This document shows positions 49,826 to 60,428 of a DNA stretch of 64,000 nucleotides, one piece after another. Numbering within the stretch: position 1 is the stretch's first letter; every line of letters begins with the position of its first letter. This DNA comes from Hirudo medicinalis (Eukaryota > Annelida > Clitellata > Hirudinida > Hirudinidae). The stretch spans positions 41,724-105,723 of the forward strand of contig MPNW01000194.1 in the NCBI GenBank assembly GCA_011800805.1, written 5' to 3'. The translations under genes were made by a program, and so were the position numbers. The notes beneath the pieces are model-generated. The model made no database searches. It was not told the origin of the DNA and saw nothing but the letters and a program-made list of their open reading frames with translations.

Positions 49826-52008
49826 AAGATTTAATCACCTTTTCAAATAGTTTAGCACTCACCAAAACTCTGTTGATCTGTTTTAAAAGTCCTTTATTAG
49901 GCATACTTATCGTCCGCTTGAGAAGGGGTAACAACTTTTGATTTTTTTGTATCTCTCATTTACCAATGTATCCTTGTTAAAATACTTTAGGATGATATTT
50001 TTAAATTGATATTGTCCAATACATAAATTCCTAGAGTACGAATTAATCAGAGGCAAAAGGGACACTTTTCGTCATACTAAGCATTAATTTTTTTAACACG
50101 TATTTGATGGATTGCGTATTGCATTTAAGTATTTGTAATTTTGTTATGAGGATTTGTCATGAGGATTTATCGAATCATTTGTTACCAATCTATAATAGAA
50201 AAGATTTTAATAACCGTTTATTTGTTTCTCTCTTTGAAAATTAAGAGCGATTCTAAAAAAGCGGTGTTTTTCGTTGAACTGAGCCGCTGGCTGATGAAGG
50301 CCACAGTTGAGATATGAAATCAAGTGACTGATTGGTTGTTTAATGTGCTCCACATGCTAATCTAGTCTCCGATTAACAATCGCTTGAAAGAACATTGATT
50401 TATAAATCATATAAATGAAAAAGGTTGAGTGTAAACTCTAAGTGTTGCTCGCCATCAATTTCCTTGTAGTGACGAATCCGTGACATCCGTCTTTTTAATC
50501 TTTTTAATCTTCGAGAGTTAGGGAAAGTCATTATGACTTTCAAATTTCGATTTAATGAAGTTTCAGATGGCAGTAATTATCAGAAATTGCTCAGCCAATT
50601 TGCTACAATATGACTCGTTGAATGATGATTTTTAGCAGGAACTTCCACAATGGGTACAAACTTCTAAGTCAACATTTATAATACCACAATATCAAAAATG
50701 GCAGCACGGATTCGAACCTCGTTTGCGGGAGCACCATCCTAATCCAGTTATGTGACGGATATATTAATGAACAGCAACAGATTGTTGTGCTGAGGCTATT
50801 CTAGGTGATCGGATATCACATGAGGAGATAATAATTGCAGGAACGCCAATAATTGAAACTTAGTAGTATTTATATAATTTGCTTAAATGCTTTTACAATT
50901 ACAATTACAGCACAAACAAGTCTGAGAATAAGTTCCGATTAGAATCAGATATTAAAATCTTTATTTTTAGTAGTGCCATTTTATCCTAGTCCTGGAAAAT
51001 GTTTTTAAATATCAAGTAACCTAACTTCCTCTAAAATAGTACATCTTAGCTGTTACACCTAAAATGTACTAAAACGACATGAGAGCAATTCCTAAATCTG
51101 AATAGACAAAAATAAGAGTTGGACACTTCGTGACTGGTCTCTCTATTGTCTTTTAAATTTCAAAAATTATTAAATACAACAACTCTTAAACCTAATGACT
51201 TTTAGCACATGTCAACATGCGGGTAATAAGTTTATTTTATTGCCCTCCTTAAACAAATTTATGATGAGACCAAATCATGTTGTGCACCAATCACAATAAA
51301 CAACTACTCATTTTCAGATTATCTTTAGGATTAGATATGGTTTCGATCAATCTTGCAGATGTTAGCAATAATGGAATGATGCTGATGGGATGATATATAA
51401 AGAAAAGACACATCACTTTTGTAACAAAACGAACCTCACAGGTTCAGTGTGAAATCAGTATTTCTTCATTTACACATTAGTGTAAGTGATGTTGTCCAAA
51501 TATTTTTATCGACTTAAAAACTCAAATTAATCGAAAGATAAACTGAAATTGAGGACATAGGTAACATACTGAAAAATTCCACAAAAGTACGAATCAAATA
51601 GATATTGCAAGAAAATCAGAGAACAATATGTTTTTGGAGAATTAAGTGCGAGTTTGTGGCCTTAATTAATAAGAAATTAAAATTAGACTTAGGGCTGATA
51701 TAATGTATAATTATTAAGGGTGATAGTTTGGGTATTTAGAATTTAAGTAAATTATGCGAACAAGATTATTATGAAATTTGTTACAATTAATTTCCAACCA
51801 ATTATCAATGTAATTTTTTAACAGCTTTGAAACTCCATTCTAGAGTTCATCGATAGGCTTATCCTAAGTAATGATAATGAATTATAATGATTCCTAGTTA
51901 GATTATAGTGGCGTATATCCAAACAGAACTTCAAGACCACTTCAATATTTAGCTAAGGATGTTCAACATTCTCTGGTAAGCTCCTGATGCTTTTGAGAGC
52001 TGAGATAG
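49826..52008. other. A+T-rich noncoding gap after the DMRT-like gene
   Basis: No protein-like frame seen. Contains the tRNA-like segment at about 50692-50760 described separately; the rest is unremarkable. Confidence 0.45.
50692..50760 (-). repeat. tRNA-like segment, probably a tRNA-derived repeat
   Basis: On the minus strand it reads taactggattaggatgg (like a D-arm/A box), then GGTTCGAATCC (B box, at 50708-50718) and TGCTGCCA like an acceptor 3' strand. The T stem and acceptor stem do not pair properly, so a working tRNA is unlikely; a tRNA-derived SINE head fits better. Confidence 0.4.
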
Positions 52009-52157
52009 CAGGACCGCCGACAGAAATTTCGGCCCCTGCGTTATGTTAATTTGATGGAAAGGCAAAACATGATTGTAGTATTTTAAAATCCGGGCGGTTC
52101 CCAAAAAATTGCCGGGCCTTTGAGCACTTTTCCTCTGTCCCCCTCGCGGCGGCCCTG
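52009..52157. mobile_element. 149-bp hAT-type MITE
   Basis: Ends are CAGGACCGCCGACAG and ...CTCGCGGCGGCCCTG, a clear terminal inverted repeat of about 11 bp (CAGG-CCGCCG). Family members are at 8195-8373 (reverse) and 15514-15925. I see no convincing 8-bp duplication at the flanks. Confidence 0.6.
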
Positions 52158-52254
52158 TAAATCCGATAATCAGTTTTTTGTCCCTATCCGGGTTTTTCTA
52201 CTTATTTGTCATCCTACTCAAACGACTAAAGCAATTTTAAACGGTTTAGTTGGT

Positions 52255-52432
52255 CCGCATCGATTGCTGGCCATGTGACGGGCGAAAGCCAACTAACAGG
52301 CGGAGACATTTGGTACCTAACTTCATCCCTAACCATACCCCTGCCCTAACCCTAGAAATTCATATAGAAATTATAAAATTTGCTCCGCGAGTTGGCTTTT
52401 TTTGCCTGTCACTTCTCCAGGTACAATCCAAA
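52255..52432. mobile_element. Uninterrupted MITE copy (relative of 16684-18003)
   Basis: Left arm has gggcgaaagccaactaacag, right arm gcgagttggctttttttgcc then tgtcacttctccag. Between them runs ttggtacctaacttcatccc and ccctgccctaaccctag, matching both sides of the insertion point in the 16684-18003 copy. It serves as the empty-site reference. Confidence 0.65.
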
Positions 52433-52657
52433 TCTCGAGATGGATATGGTTTTGGAGATTTACATGATCGGCTTTGAAGGTGTGCACGCTGCATTAGTTC
52501 TAAGGTGTGCTTGAATGTGACTTTGTTTAAAGTAAGTGAAACAATAATTAAGCGTCCAAAAATAACAACAGAAGAGACGAATTATTCACTGATTGATGAA
52601 CTTGATGCTTGATGCCAAAAAAATAGAAGCAAAGTAAGAAAAGATTGTGCTAAGGAA

Positions 52658-53869
52658 TCAGGGACGGATCTAGAATACTTTGGCGAGGGAGCGCATTCTG
52701 GAACCTAGACACCTTAGGGTCAATCCTTAAACTGCTTGCTGATGCAAATATAAGCCGGCGGATATTTTATAGCAATTTTGCTTATTGTTTTTTTTTAATT
52801 AAAAATTTAATTATAAAATGGTTTCAGGTCTTTTATATTCAAATTTATTCAAACTTGCAGTTTTTTAAAAAGGCAAGATCGTCATAATCTGACAAAATTA
52901 TCAACTATTGTCTCTACTGGTAACTTTTTACTGAATTATTTTTTCAAACCCAAATTTTGATGTTATTTATTAGAGAAATTTTATCAAATTCGGGAAATTT
53001 TTGTGTGATATGATATATTCCAGAAATACGCGTTAAAATCGCAAATGTGCGTTTTTCACATTCGTCATATCTTTAAGTTTCTCGTAATGTGAGACAATAA
53101 TAAGGGTTCCAAATCATGTTATTAATAAAAATAAAGTGTCATTATGATGTCCTCTGTCCCTTCTTTTCTATTATATAAATACATCTTGATTTCGTTGATG
53201 CCACCAATTGTTCCAGGTATTCTTTTCGCAAGATTTTCCAGGCCTCAATTATCGCCTCTTTCGACTCCTTGATAGTTAAATATTGTTTTCCATTATAGTA
53301 TACCTGCCTTATCCGAGCCCCCAAAACTTTATCTATAGGATTAAGTCCGCAGAACATGCTGCCCATTCCATGATACTCATTTTTTCTGAAGAAATGCCAT
53401 CGTCTCCTTTGAGGTGTATCTTGATGGAAATCAAAGTCATATTCACGGTGAATCTTAGCAAAGGGAGTGAGAATATTGAAGATGGTCTTGATATAGTCTT
53501 TGGAAGCCTGCTTTCCTCTCAGAAAGCTAATTCTGCTTGACCGCATGCTGAAAATTCTCTCCATGCCATCATGGAACCTCTCCGAATTTTCAACTGCAAT
53601 AAGCCTCTTACTCCATCTCTAAGTTATACCAGTAATAGTGGCACCTATCAGGATCTTAGATGTTAAACTTTGTTTCTTCTAGAATAATTACTGACTTCCG
53701 TAAAGTACCCATAACCAACTATATGTTTTGCTCGTTCCAGCTGTCTATCCTCTTTCTTGAGGTATGGGAGTTTTTAACGGCATTGATATTAATTATGCAA
53801 ATACGTGAAACCACTCTTAAAAGATATGACGTGGCATGGCCCTCCCCTGACCCCTAATATCCGCCACCG
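52658..53869 (-). mobile_element. CAG/CTG-ended element with 8-bp TSD and Tc1-like transposase remnant, copy 2
   Basis: Flanked by taaggaat at 52650-52657 and 53870-53877, a perfect 8-bp duplication. Ends are CAGGGACGGATCTAG and, reversed, CGGTGGCGGATATTAGGGG. Internally it matches copy 1 (16751-17917) in reverse, including the block with ccggcggatattttatagc and the transposase remnant. The remnant is better kept here than in copy 1. Confidence 0.75.
53142..53564 (-). pseudogene. Tc1/mariner-type transposase C-terminal remnant
   Basis: A 140-codon frame with the Tc1 pattern: FDFHQDTPQRRRWHFF (usual FQQDNxPxHxS..W), then MGSMFCGLNPIDKVLGAR (usual SPDLNPIENLWGELKRR), then AWKILRKEYLEQLVASTKSR and a C-terminal IIEKKGQRTS. 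The second catalytic Asp survives in HQD; the W-P-S-x-S-P-D-L-N-P box is altered (GLNP), so it is not catalytic as it stands. The N-terminal DNA-binding part is missing. Confidence 0.72.
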
Positions 53870-54040
53870 TAAGGAATTGAATAAAATCTAACATAGCTGT
53901 CAAAAAAACATTTTTTCATTAGAAGTATGTACATTTTTAAAAACAATAAATGAAATTACATTTTTTAAAACATCGTTTATTGTTGTACTCGCATTATTTA
54001 TTACTTATTACTTGTACTCGCACTCGGGCCTTGTACCTGT

Positions 54041-54281
54041 AGTTGTTGCTCCTTTCTTTTCGACGCGAGATTAATTTAGCAAACTGAATAACAAAGTTAT
54101 GACAAGTAATTTTATTGTAGTAATAACTAATGTAAGAACTAGGAGACAGACGTTCGGTTCGTCCACGGCCATAGCATGCCGGGACCGACAGCTGAGCTGA
54201 GAGCCCGCGTAGCAAGCTTAGAGAGTTTCAAAATCAAATCGTTTATATAGAGGCGCGATAGTAGGGATGTGATGTCACTAC
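54041..54281 (-). repeat. 3' LTR of the miniature element
   Basis: Shares long blocks with the 5' LTR, including the reverse of aacaaagttatgacaagtaa. The extra internal segment reads around cgggctctcagctcagctg. The divergence between LTRs suggests an old insertion. Confidence 0.6.
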
Positions 54282-54631
54282 AGTATCTTCCTCCCTTGTA
54301 GACTGAGTAATTTGAGTAATTTGAAGTTGGTTGTTGAGTCGAGATCGAATGTAGCTTCAAAGATGAGAATGACCGAAGTATGTTGCTTGGAATGACTCAC
54401 CGGATTCGAACAACGAGACTAGGATCCACGACCGGTTAACTTCATGGATAAGCGAAGACACTGGAACTTGAAGCAGGAGAAACCGCCGACTTGTAATCAA
54501 CAAGGTTGATGTGCGGAACGTGGGCCTTGAATGATCAGTTTCCGGGGATACTGCAAAAATCGTCCTGTCAACCGTTGAATTTGTCGAATGACTAACTGAG
54601 GTTGCTGTGCGCAGATGTCGGGGTCGCCAAT

Positions 54632-54803
54632 GTAGTTGCGGTTCCTTTCTTCTCGACACGAGGTTAATTTAACGAACCGAACAACAAAGTTATGACAAGT
54701 AATTTTGGCAAGATGACAAAGAAAAGGAGAGAAAGATTAAAATTGTTTATATAGAGGCCTTGCGCAATAGTAGGAATGTGCTGTCACCACAGACCTCAGT
54801 GCT
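54632..54803 (-). repeat. 5' LTR of the miniature element
   Basis: Ends in CAACTACA directly before the primer-binding-site-like tggcgaccccgac on the minus strand. It is the shorter of the two LTRs. Confidence 0.6.
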
Positions 54804-55423
54804 TGGTCCTATGTCTGGCATTCAAAAAATCAACCACCCCCTCCCGAAAAATATTTCTGGAGGCGCCCCTGGATCCCGTGTTCCCCTAGAATGATAAGAT
54901 TGAATTCCCACTATTTTTGATTCCTCAATAAATTCAAATTAATTTAACTTTAGTGAACTTTTGGGACCTTTTAAGTATTTTTTAGGAATTCTCTCATTTT
55001 GTAGGAATTTTTAATACTAAAAATCGAGGTTTCAGAAATTGGAACAAACATGTTACGACAATAATTGGGTGCTTTCCCGTGCACAGCTAGAACGGACGGA
55101 TAGCGGATTCCTCACTATTGCAAATGCCAGAACTGAACTTTTTCCTTTTGTTCCTGCTGCCATTGTTTCTTCACTGCTGTTATCCCCGCACTAATCAGTT
55201 GACAACAGAATCACCATTGTACTGAATACTTTTTAAACCAGCAGGAGAATTTTATTATTGCCAGTTGATGGCATAGATCATTGCCCCTTGACAAATTCCT
55301 TAAAATATCAGTAAGCGACAAAAACTAGCTTATTCACTTATTCTTACTAGGTGGATACAAAATCAATTCGCAGACTATTCCAACAAGGTTTCCCTTCTGG
55401 CAGAGTAGTTAGTCTATGAATGT
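54804..55423. other. Noncoding gap beyond RPF2
   Basis: Mostly A+T-rich. 54835-54900 has gaggcgcccctggatccc, which looks like a worn hAT-type end, but I could not find a partner. A reversed AATAAA at about 55251 may serve RPF2. Confidence 0.35.
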
Positions 55424-57929
55424 TTACTGGTCCTCTTCCATCTCCATTGCTTCAATTTCAGTCTTCTTCTTTTTGTTGGTAGGATTTTCAGTATCTCCCC
55501 TCTTCCTCTTAAAACCTTTGCTCTTGTTGAGGGTCAGGTTTGAGAAGTCTTGGGTCTGCATATGTATCTGTCCAATCTTTGATGAGAAGGCATCATGGCT
55601 GACATTCTTTTGCTTCTTGATCTAAAATGAAAACAAATTTCCCAATCAAAATTAAGCCAACTAAGCAAATGTCCATACATCGACTTCATGCTCAATGTTA
55701 AGTATTATAAATACATATAGCTCATTATAAAATAAATTATTATAAATGAGCAAAACATAAACAGCAAGCATGACTTATTTCACATACCTTAGCCTCCTTG
55801 GGCACCTTACGAGCAAGTCTGTACATCTCTTCAGATGCAATCTTGATTCTTCTCAACTTCAAGTTCATCGATGGACCAACTTCATCTAGTTCAATTTGTG
55901 GTGTTTTAGTTCCAGACTTCTTAAGGAGAATTCTACCAAAACACACCACAAATTAGCAAGAATCACTGGAGAAGATCTGGATTTTAATGTGTCGTGGAAT
56001 TTACCTGTAGCTNCTAGTTCAATTTGTGGTGTTTTAGTTCCAGACTTCTTAAGGAGAATTCTACCAAAACACACCACAAATTAGCAAGAATCACTGGAGA
56101 AGATCTGGATTTTAATGTGTCGTGGAATTTACCTGTAGCTCCGAATGAATAACTTTTCATCGTGAAGAGCAAACAACAGAGCGTGCTCAAATCCTGCCAG
56201 AGAAATCTGAGTGACTTTTGGTCCTCTGAAAAAGTCTTGACAAAAATAAGAGATGCATTACTGCCACTTGTCTCAAAATCAGATGTTGCTTTGTCATCTC
56301 ATGTTGCTTACCTATTAACAAGTTCATCAGTCTGGTGTTTTCAGGAGTTGCATCAAAGGCATCTCCACAAAAAATAAGACATGGTTTGCTTCCTGCAGTG
56401 ACTTTTCTATTCTGAAAGAGTTTATGATGGCATTAAAAATCTTTATAGTCTTCAAAGAACTTCATATCAACCTTGAATTCTTGGAGAGATATGAACTTTT
56501 CTATTTGAAATTCAAACATGTCCAAAATTTGGAAGTCAAATGTTCTTCCTGTGAAAAGCATAAATATATAACAATATAGTTAAATACAGAGCAACAACTT
56601 TTGAAATGCTTGATTTATATAGCGCCTTTTACCTATGGCAATGGTGATTGAGCAAGTTAGGTTTAACATCACACAGCATTTGAGAGTTGCTATAGTATGG
56701 CATGCAGTGTTAATAATAATAATAATAGTTAATTTATAATGCGCCATTTGCATAGCGTCAGAGGCGCCGTGTTGCAATTGAGTCCAGCATGAAAAAATAT
56801 GTGTATCGTATTAATCCACTATTCAATAATTACTTCATTCCAAAACAATAACTGCTTCATTCTCTGCTCACCTAATATGAGATTGTTGGGCCTCTTTTTT
56901 GAATCTGATCCAAACATGAAAAGTGACGAGTCAGACTTCTCTGAGAAGAATTCCTGTTTAAAAAGCAATTGTTAAGAAAGAACAACAAAGGCAGAAAGTA
57001 TTTACTTACTATTGAACTCGAATCATCAAATGGTTTTGTCATATTTTTCCTGAAAATAAGAAATTTAAAAGTTGAACTAAATCAACAAAATCGAATGATC
57101 ACAATTTTTAACTTATGGTTTAATAGTATTGTATTCCTACTTGTAATACATGGTGGAAAGAGGCTTCTTCATTGTTGCCTAAAACAATACATTTGTGTAA
57201 GTATTTGATTTCTAAGCCACCATAAATTGTAAGTTATAAAATTTTAGAATATTAGTTTATCAATGCCATCTTCTATAAGATCTCATGATAGTAGATGAAC
57301 ATGGTTTAAAGCTAGAATTCCTGGCTAATTACAACTTTGAATAATTAAAATACTAAATACTCACAAACTCCTTGAGAACTGTCTTCACAGTTTCGCTTGT
57401 ACGACCCCCTTTGATAAACAACGCATTTTTATCATTCTCAAAAACTAAAGGTTTTTGTTTCTGCAATAATCTTGCATGTCTCTTGCTTTTAGGTTTTCTG
57501 CAAAAGAAAATATAAAAATAAGTTTTGTTATTAGTTGAACGAGTAATAATTACTTATAAGGACATGTGATAAGCTATAGAAAATTGTAAATAAAAATTGA
57601 CAACATATCCAACCACGATTCCAGTACACAAAATATCTATCAAATAGTAATAAACAAATGTATCAATTATTTTGTCTAAATACTAAATTACTCTCAATTA
57701 GATTGTAATCCTTCATGAAAAATTTTTTAACTTTCCAAATTGTAAATTAATAGCTTTTTTGCATCTCGCAAATCTTGAACAAACGTGATTTAATCGTCAT
57801 TTCACTTGTTGAGATAGCTAGACATTTATTTGTTAAGACATTCATGTAAAGTGAGACATTAAAGTCAATCGGCAGGCACAAACACTATCAATCTAAAAAA
57901 ATAACTTACACAATATTATTTAGTGCCAT
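55424..57929 (-). CDS. RPF2: Ribosome production factor 2 (Brix domain)
   Basis: RPF2 works with RRS1 to bring the 5S RNP into pre-60S ribosomes in the nucleolus. Ten exons join in phase to 311 aa (human 306): 57910-57929, 57365-57497, 57141-57178, 57010-57049, 56872-56953, 56472-56548, 56312-56411, 56133-56235, 55788-55932, 55424-55621. Starts MALNNIV|KPKSKRHARLLQ; then NALFIKGGRTSETV, KKPLSTMYYK, FFSEKSDSSLFMFGSDSKKR (the Brix entry block), LIDFFRGPKVTQISLAGFEH, KKSGTKTPQIELDEVGPS and a basic C-terminal tail (KGFKRKRGDTENPTNKKKKT) for the nucleolus. Every block matches RPF2 order. The intron between 55932 and 56133 contains an exact 127-bp duplication around an N, probably an assembly error. 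Confidence 0.95.
55886..56140. repeat. RPF2: Exact 127-bp tandem copy joined by one N
   Basis: 55886-56012 and 56014-56140 appear identical, with N at 56013. The unit includes the first part of an RPF2 exon, its acceptor and the preceding intron with a donor. Because the copies are exact and meet at an N, a scaffold overlap that was not collapsed is the best explanation. If collapsed, the intron would be about 70 bp. Confidence 0.85.
56600..56780. repeat. Two tails of the tttatatagcgcc repeat family in an RPF2 intron
   Basis: At 56608 tttatatagcgccttttac and at 56731 tttataatgcgccatttgc, the second preceded by (aat)n and followed by atagcgtcagaggcgcc, which matches 2532-2552. Orientation relative to the LINE tail suggests separate SINE-type insertions. 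Confidence 0.5.
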
Positions 57930-58671
57930 ATTAATTGCAGTATATCCGAGAATAAAAAGATCAACGGCAACGAGGAAGGCGATATATGAAGAATCATAGA
58001 TATGAACACTTTCGATAAACAATGACGAGAAAATACATGAGCTAAAAAACGTAAATTTTAATGTGTCAGCATTTAAAATTAATGTCATAAAACTTAAGTA
58101 TAATTAATTTTCCACCAGATTTTTTAGATTTTTATTTATTTAAATTTATTAATTGTAAAAATTAATATTAGATTAATATGCATTTTAATTTTATAAATAA
58201 TATTACAATAATTTAAACTTTATTTTCCAGATTCCACAACTAAGACAAATTTGAACTACACTTTAACCAGACTCAAGCACCAGACTAATCACCTCTGCAG
58301 CCCCTACCAAAACATCGTACAACTGGGGTATTCAACTTGCGGTCCGCCAAGGGTTGTGAAATGGCCCGCTTCACGAATATGGCCAATTACTTTTTTTGAC
58401 GATAATTTATGTACAGGAATCACATAGGCCAATTTTTCACTCAATGTGCTGGAGTACATTAGATTAATAAATTTATCAAATTTATTAAACTGAGGTGAAT
58501 AATTTGCCCTAACTAGTAATGTGTAAGGGAACATTAGCATGGTGGAAATGCCCGAAACATCTCAAAATTTGTATCATTGGTAACAGGTCCTATTCAGACG
58601 GGCCGTCATGCTGTAGAATGGAACCACTTCGTAAAATGGTCAGAGTCCAGCTCAGCGGTAAGAGCAGGNCC
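57930..58671. other. Gap upstream of RPF2 with a probable hAT end
   Basis: A+T-rich. At about 58318 aactggggtattcaacttgc followed by ggtccgcc and tggcccgc resembles the left end of hAT (Charlie-type) elements. No transposase frame is seen. An N at 58669 marks an assembly join at the start of the next element. Confidence 0.4.
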
Positions 58672-59434
58672 AATTACCTTCTAAAGACAATTTGCGAAGA
58701 TGGGGTTTGACGGAAGACTGTAAATGTGAGCTCTGCGGCGAATCCGAGACACTCCATCATGTGCTCTCAAATTGCAAATATGCCCTCGACAACGGTAGGT
58801 ACACGTGGCGACACAATAAGGTTCTAAAGGAAGTAGTGGAAGCTCCCAAAATGGCGGCGGCCAGAGCAATTCTCGCAAGATTGTGTTGTAGGAAGGTATA
58901 TTTTTTGCGAGAGGGCTTTTCACTACCCTGCAAGAAAAACAGACTCCCTCCGAGGAGAGACTAATGATTGGACCGTCGCTGACGACCTAGAAGATTTGAG
59001 ACACTATCCCCAATTACTTAAGGATAGCGACAGGAGGCCGGATGTTGTTCTCGCATCGTCGTCAGACGCTTTCCTTTTGATAGAGTTGCTTGTACCGTGG
59101 GAGAATAGAATCGAAGCGAGTAATGTGCTAAAAAACGGAGTAATACTCTGATTTAACGAAAGATCTGGAGGATAGCGGATTTCGGGTAAAGTTAATGCCC
59201 GTTGAAGTTGGTGCGAGGGGTTTAGTTGGGAAGTCGGCCTACACGTTCCTCACTCAAATCGGTTTGTCGAGCCGGGAAAGAACTAAGACTATGACAAAAA
59301 TGTCGGAGGTCGCGGAGGCACGTTTGGATTTGGGAGATGAGAGGCCGTTAAGTGTTGCTAAGAAAGGAGAGAATGCGGTTCGGTTGTTGAAGAGATGGCG
59401 CGCGCATTCGCAAAATGACGTGAAACGCGAATGA
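58672..59434 (+). mobile_element. C-terminal fragment of an RLE-type non-LTR retrotransposon
   Basis: Reads LPSKDNLRRWGLTEDCKCEL, then the R2-like zinc motif C-ELC-GESETLHH-VLSN-C, then GRYTWRHNKVLKEV. Downstream, in a shifted frame, RRPDVVLASSSDAFLLIELL gives the RPD...E motif of the restriction-like endonuclease, and LVPWENRIEASN follows. The last part (MPVEVGARGLVGKSAYTFLT, 59195 on, ending at 59434) matches the usual C-terminus of such proteins. The reverse transcriptase lies upstream of the N and is absent. At least two frame breaks make it dead. Confidence 0.72.
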
Positions 59435-60428
59435 GCGTTTATTGCGATATATGCTCTCGGCCGTAAGCGGTTAGCTTAATTTTCAAAGAGAAGGCGACCG
59501 CTTCAAAATATAACGCTCAGTTTGCATTATGTGATATAGATGTGCAAAGGTCGCCGTGAGTCTTAGTCGATAACCATATAATGGGTGATGTACTGTAGAT
59601 GGTTTAAATAGGGTAATAACCGGCAGTGACACCCGCCTGATCAACGGGTGTGGCCCATCCCCTGAGAACGTAAGGAGTTTGGGCCGAAACGTTCGGTGAC
59701 GGGGCACTCCTCTGATGATTCTCTGTCGGTACGCTCCGTGGTAGGAGTTTCATAGTACTACAAACTACTAAGTAGAAACATTCACACTAATGAAAGTTTT
59801 TCCCCAATTAATTTTTAATGAATAGTCCTACAGAAGGTACTGTTACGTTTTGTAATATAACGTAAATTAATGTAGTGTGATATAAATATAATAAAGGAAT
59901 TTAGGCTTATTCAATTTTGGAGGAGGCCCCGGTGCAGTTTGGTGGTGGAAGCCCGCAAGCCTCTGTGCCAGACCCTGCCGAAAGTTGGGCGAGAAAGTGG
60001 CAGGAAATATACTAGAGCTGGTTCCAGGCGTCGTCTTGGAGTCATCAAATTTTCAAAAAGCTTTAATTGCTTTAAAAACTAAGAAACTTCAGATGAAAAA
60101 ATGAAACCAACTTTAAACTGAATTTTATGATAAACATTACCTGTTCATTACCTGGTTTAAAATACTATATTTCTTTAAAATATGCGCTCAATAAATCAAA
60201 ATTATTAAAAAATAATATTGTATCGATATAACATGGTGCGAACAAAAATCAATTAAATTCATTCTAATTTATTCAAACAAAGCTATACATCGAATAAATA
60301 AAAAATGTAATTAATCATTAATATGAATGTAAAAAAACTTTTTAAAAACATCTATAAATACAAACTATGAAAAATAGATTATAACGTTAATTAATGTTAC
60401 GTGCATATTCAGAATCTTTTCTTCCATC
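59435..60428. other. Retrotransposon 3' region and a G+C-rich patch before the kinase gene
   Basis: 59460-59760 probably belongs to the RLE element's 3' untranslated end; it has a perfect 7-bp hairpin (acacccg at 59629-59635 with cgggtgt at 59645-59651). 59918-60050 is an isolated G+C-rich patch (agcccgcaagcctctgtgcc) of unknown origin. The rest is A+T-rich. Confidence 0.4.

Larger units (their letters stand above)
54039..54803 (-). mobile_element. Miniature LTR retrotransposon (TRIM-like), 765 bp
   Basis: On the minus strand: 5' LTR 54803-54632 starting TGTGGTGACAGCACATTCC and ending CAACTACA; then a primer-binding-site-like TTGGCGACCCCGACATC; about 340 bp with no gag or pol; a purine tract AAGGGAGGAAGATA; then a 3' LTR 54281-54039 starting TGTAGTGACATCACATCCC and ending CAACTACA. 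Both LTRs contain tctatataaac (TATA-like) and acttgtcataactttgtt. The 3' LTR has about 70 bp extra (around 54145-54230). The start and end layout is that of Ty3-type elements. No clear 5-bp target duplication was found. Confidence 0.72.

Noticed and set aside
59671..59725. Possible hammerhead ribozyme (CTGATGA at 59713 and GAAAC at 59687)
   Set aside because: The strands that should form stem II do not pair, and no cleavage-site triplet sits in the right place.
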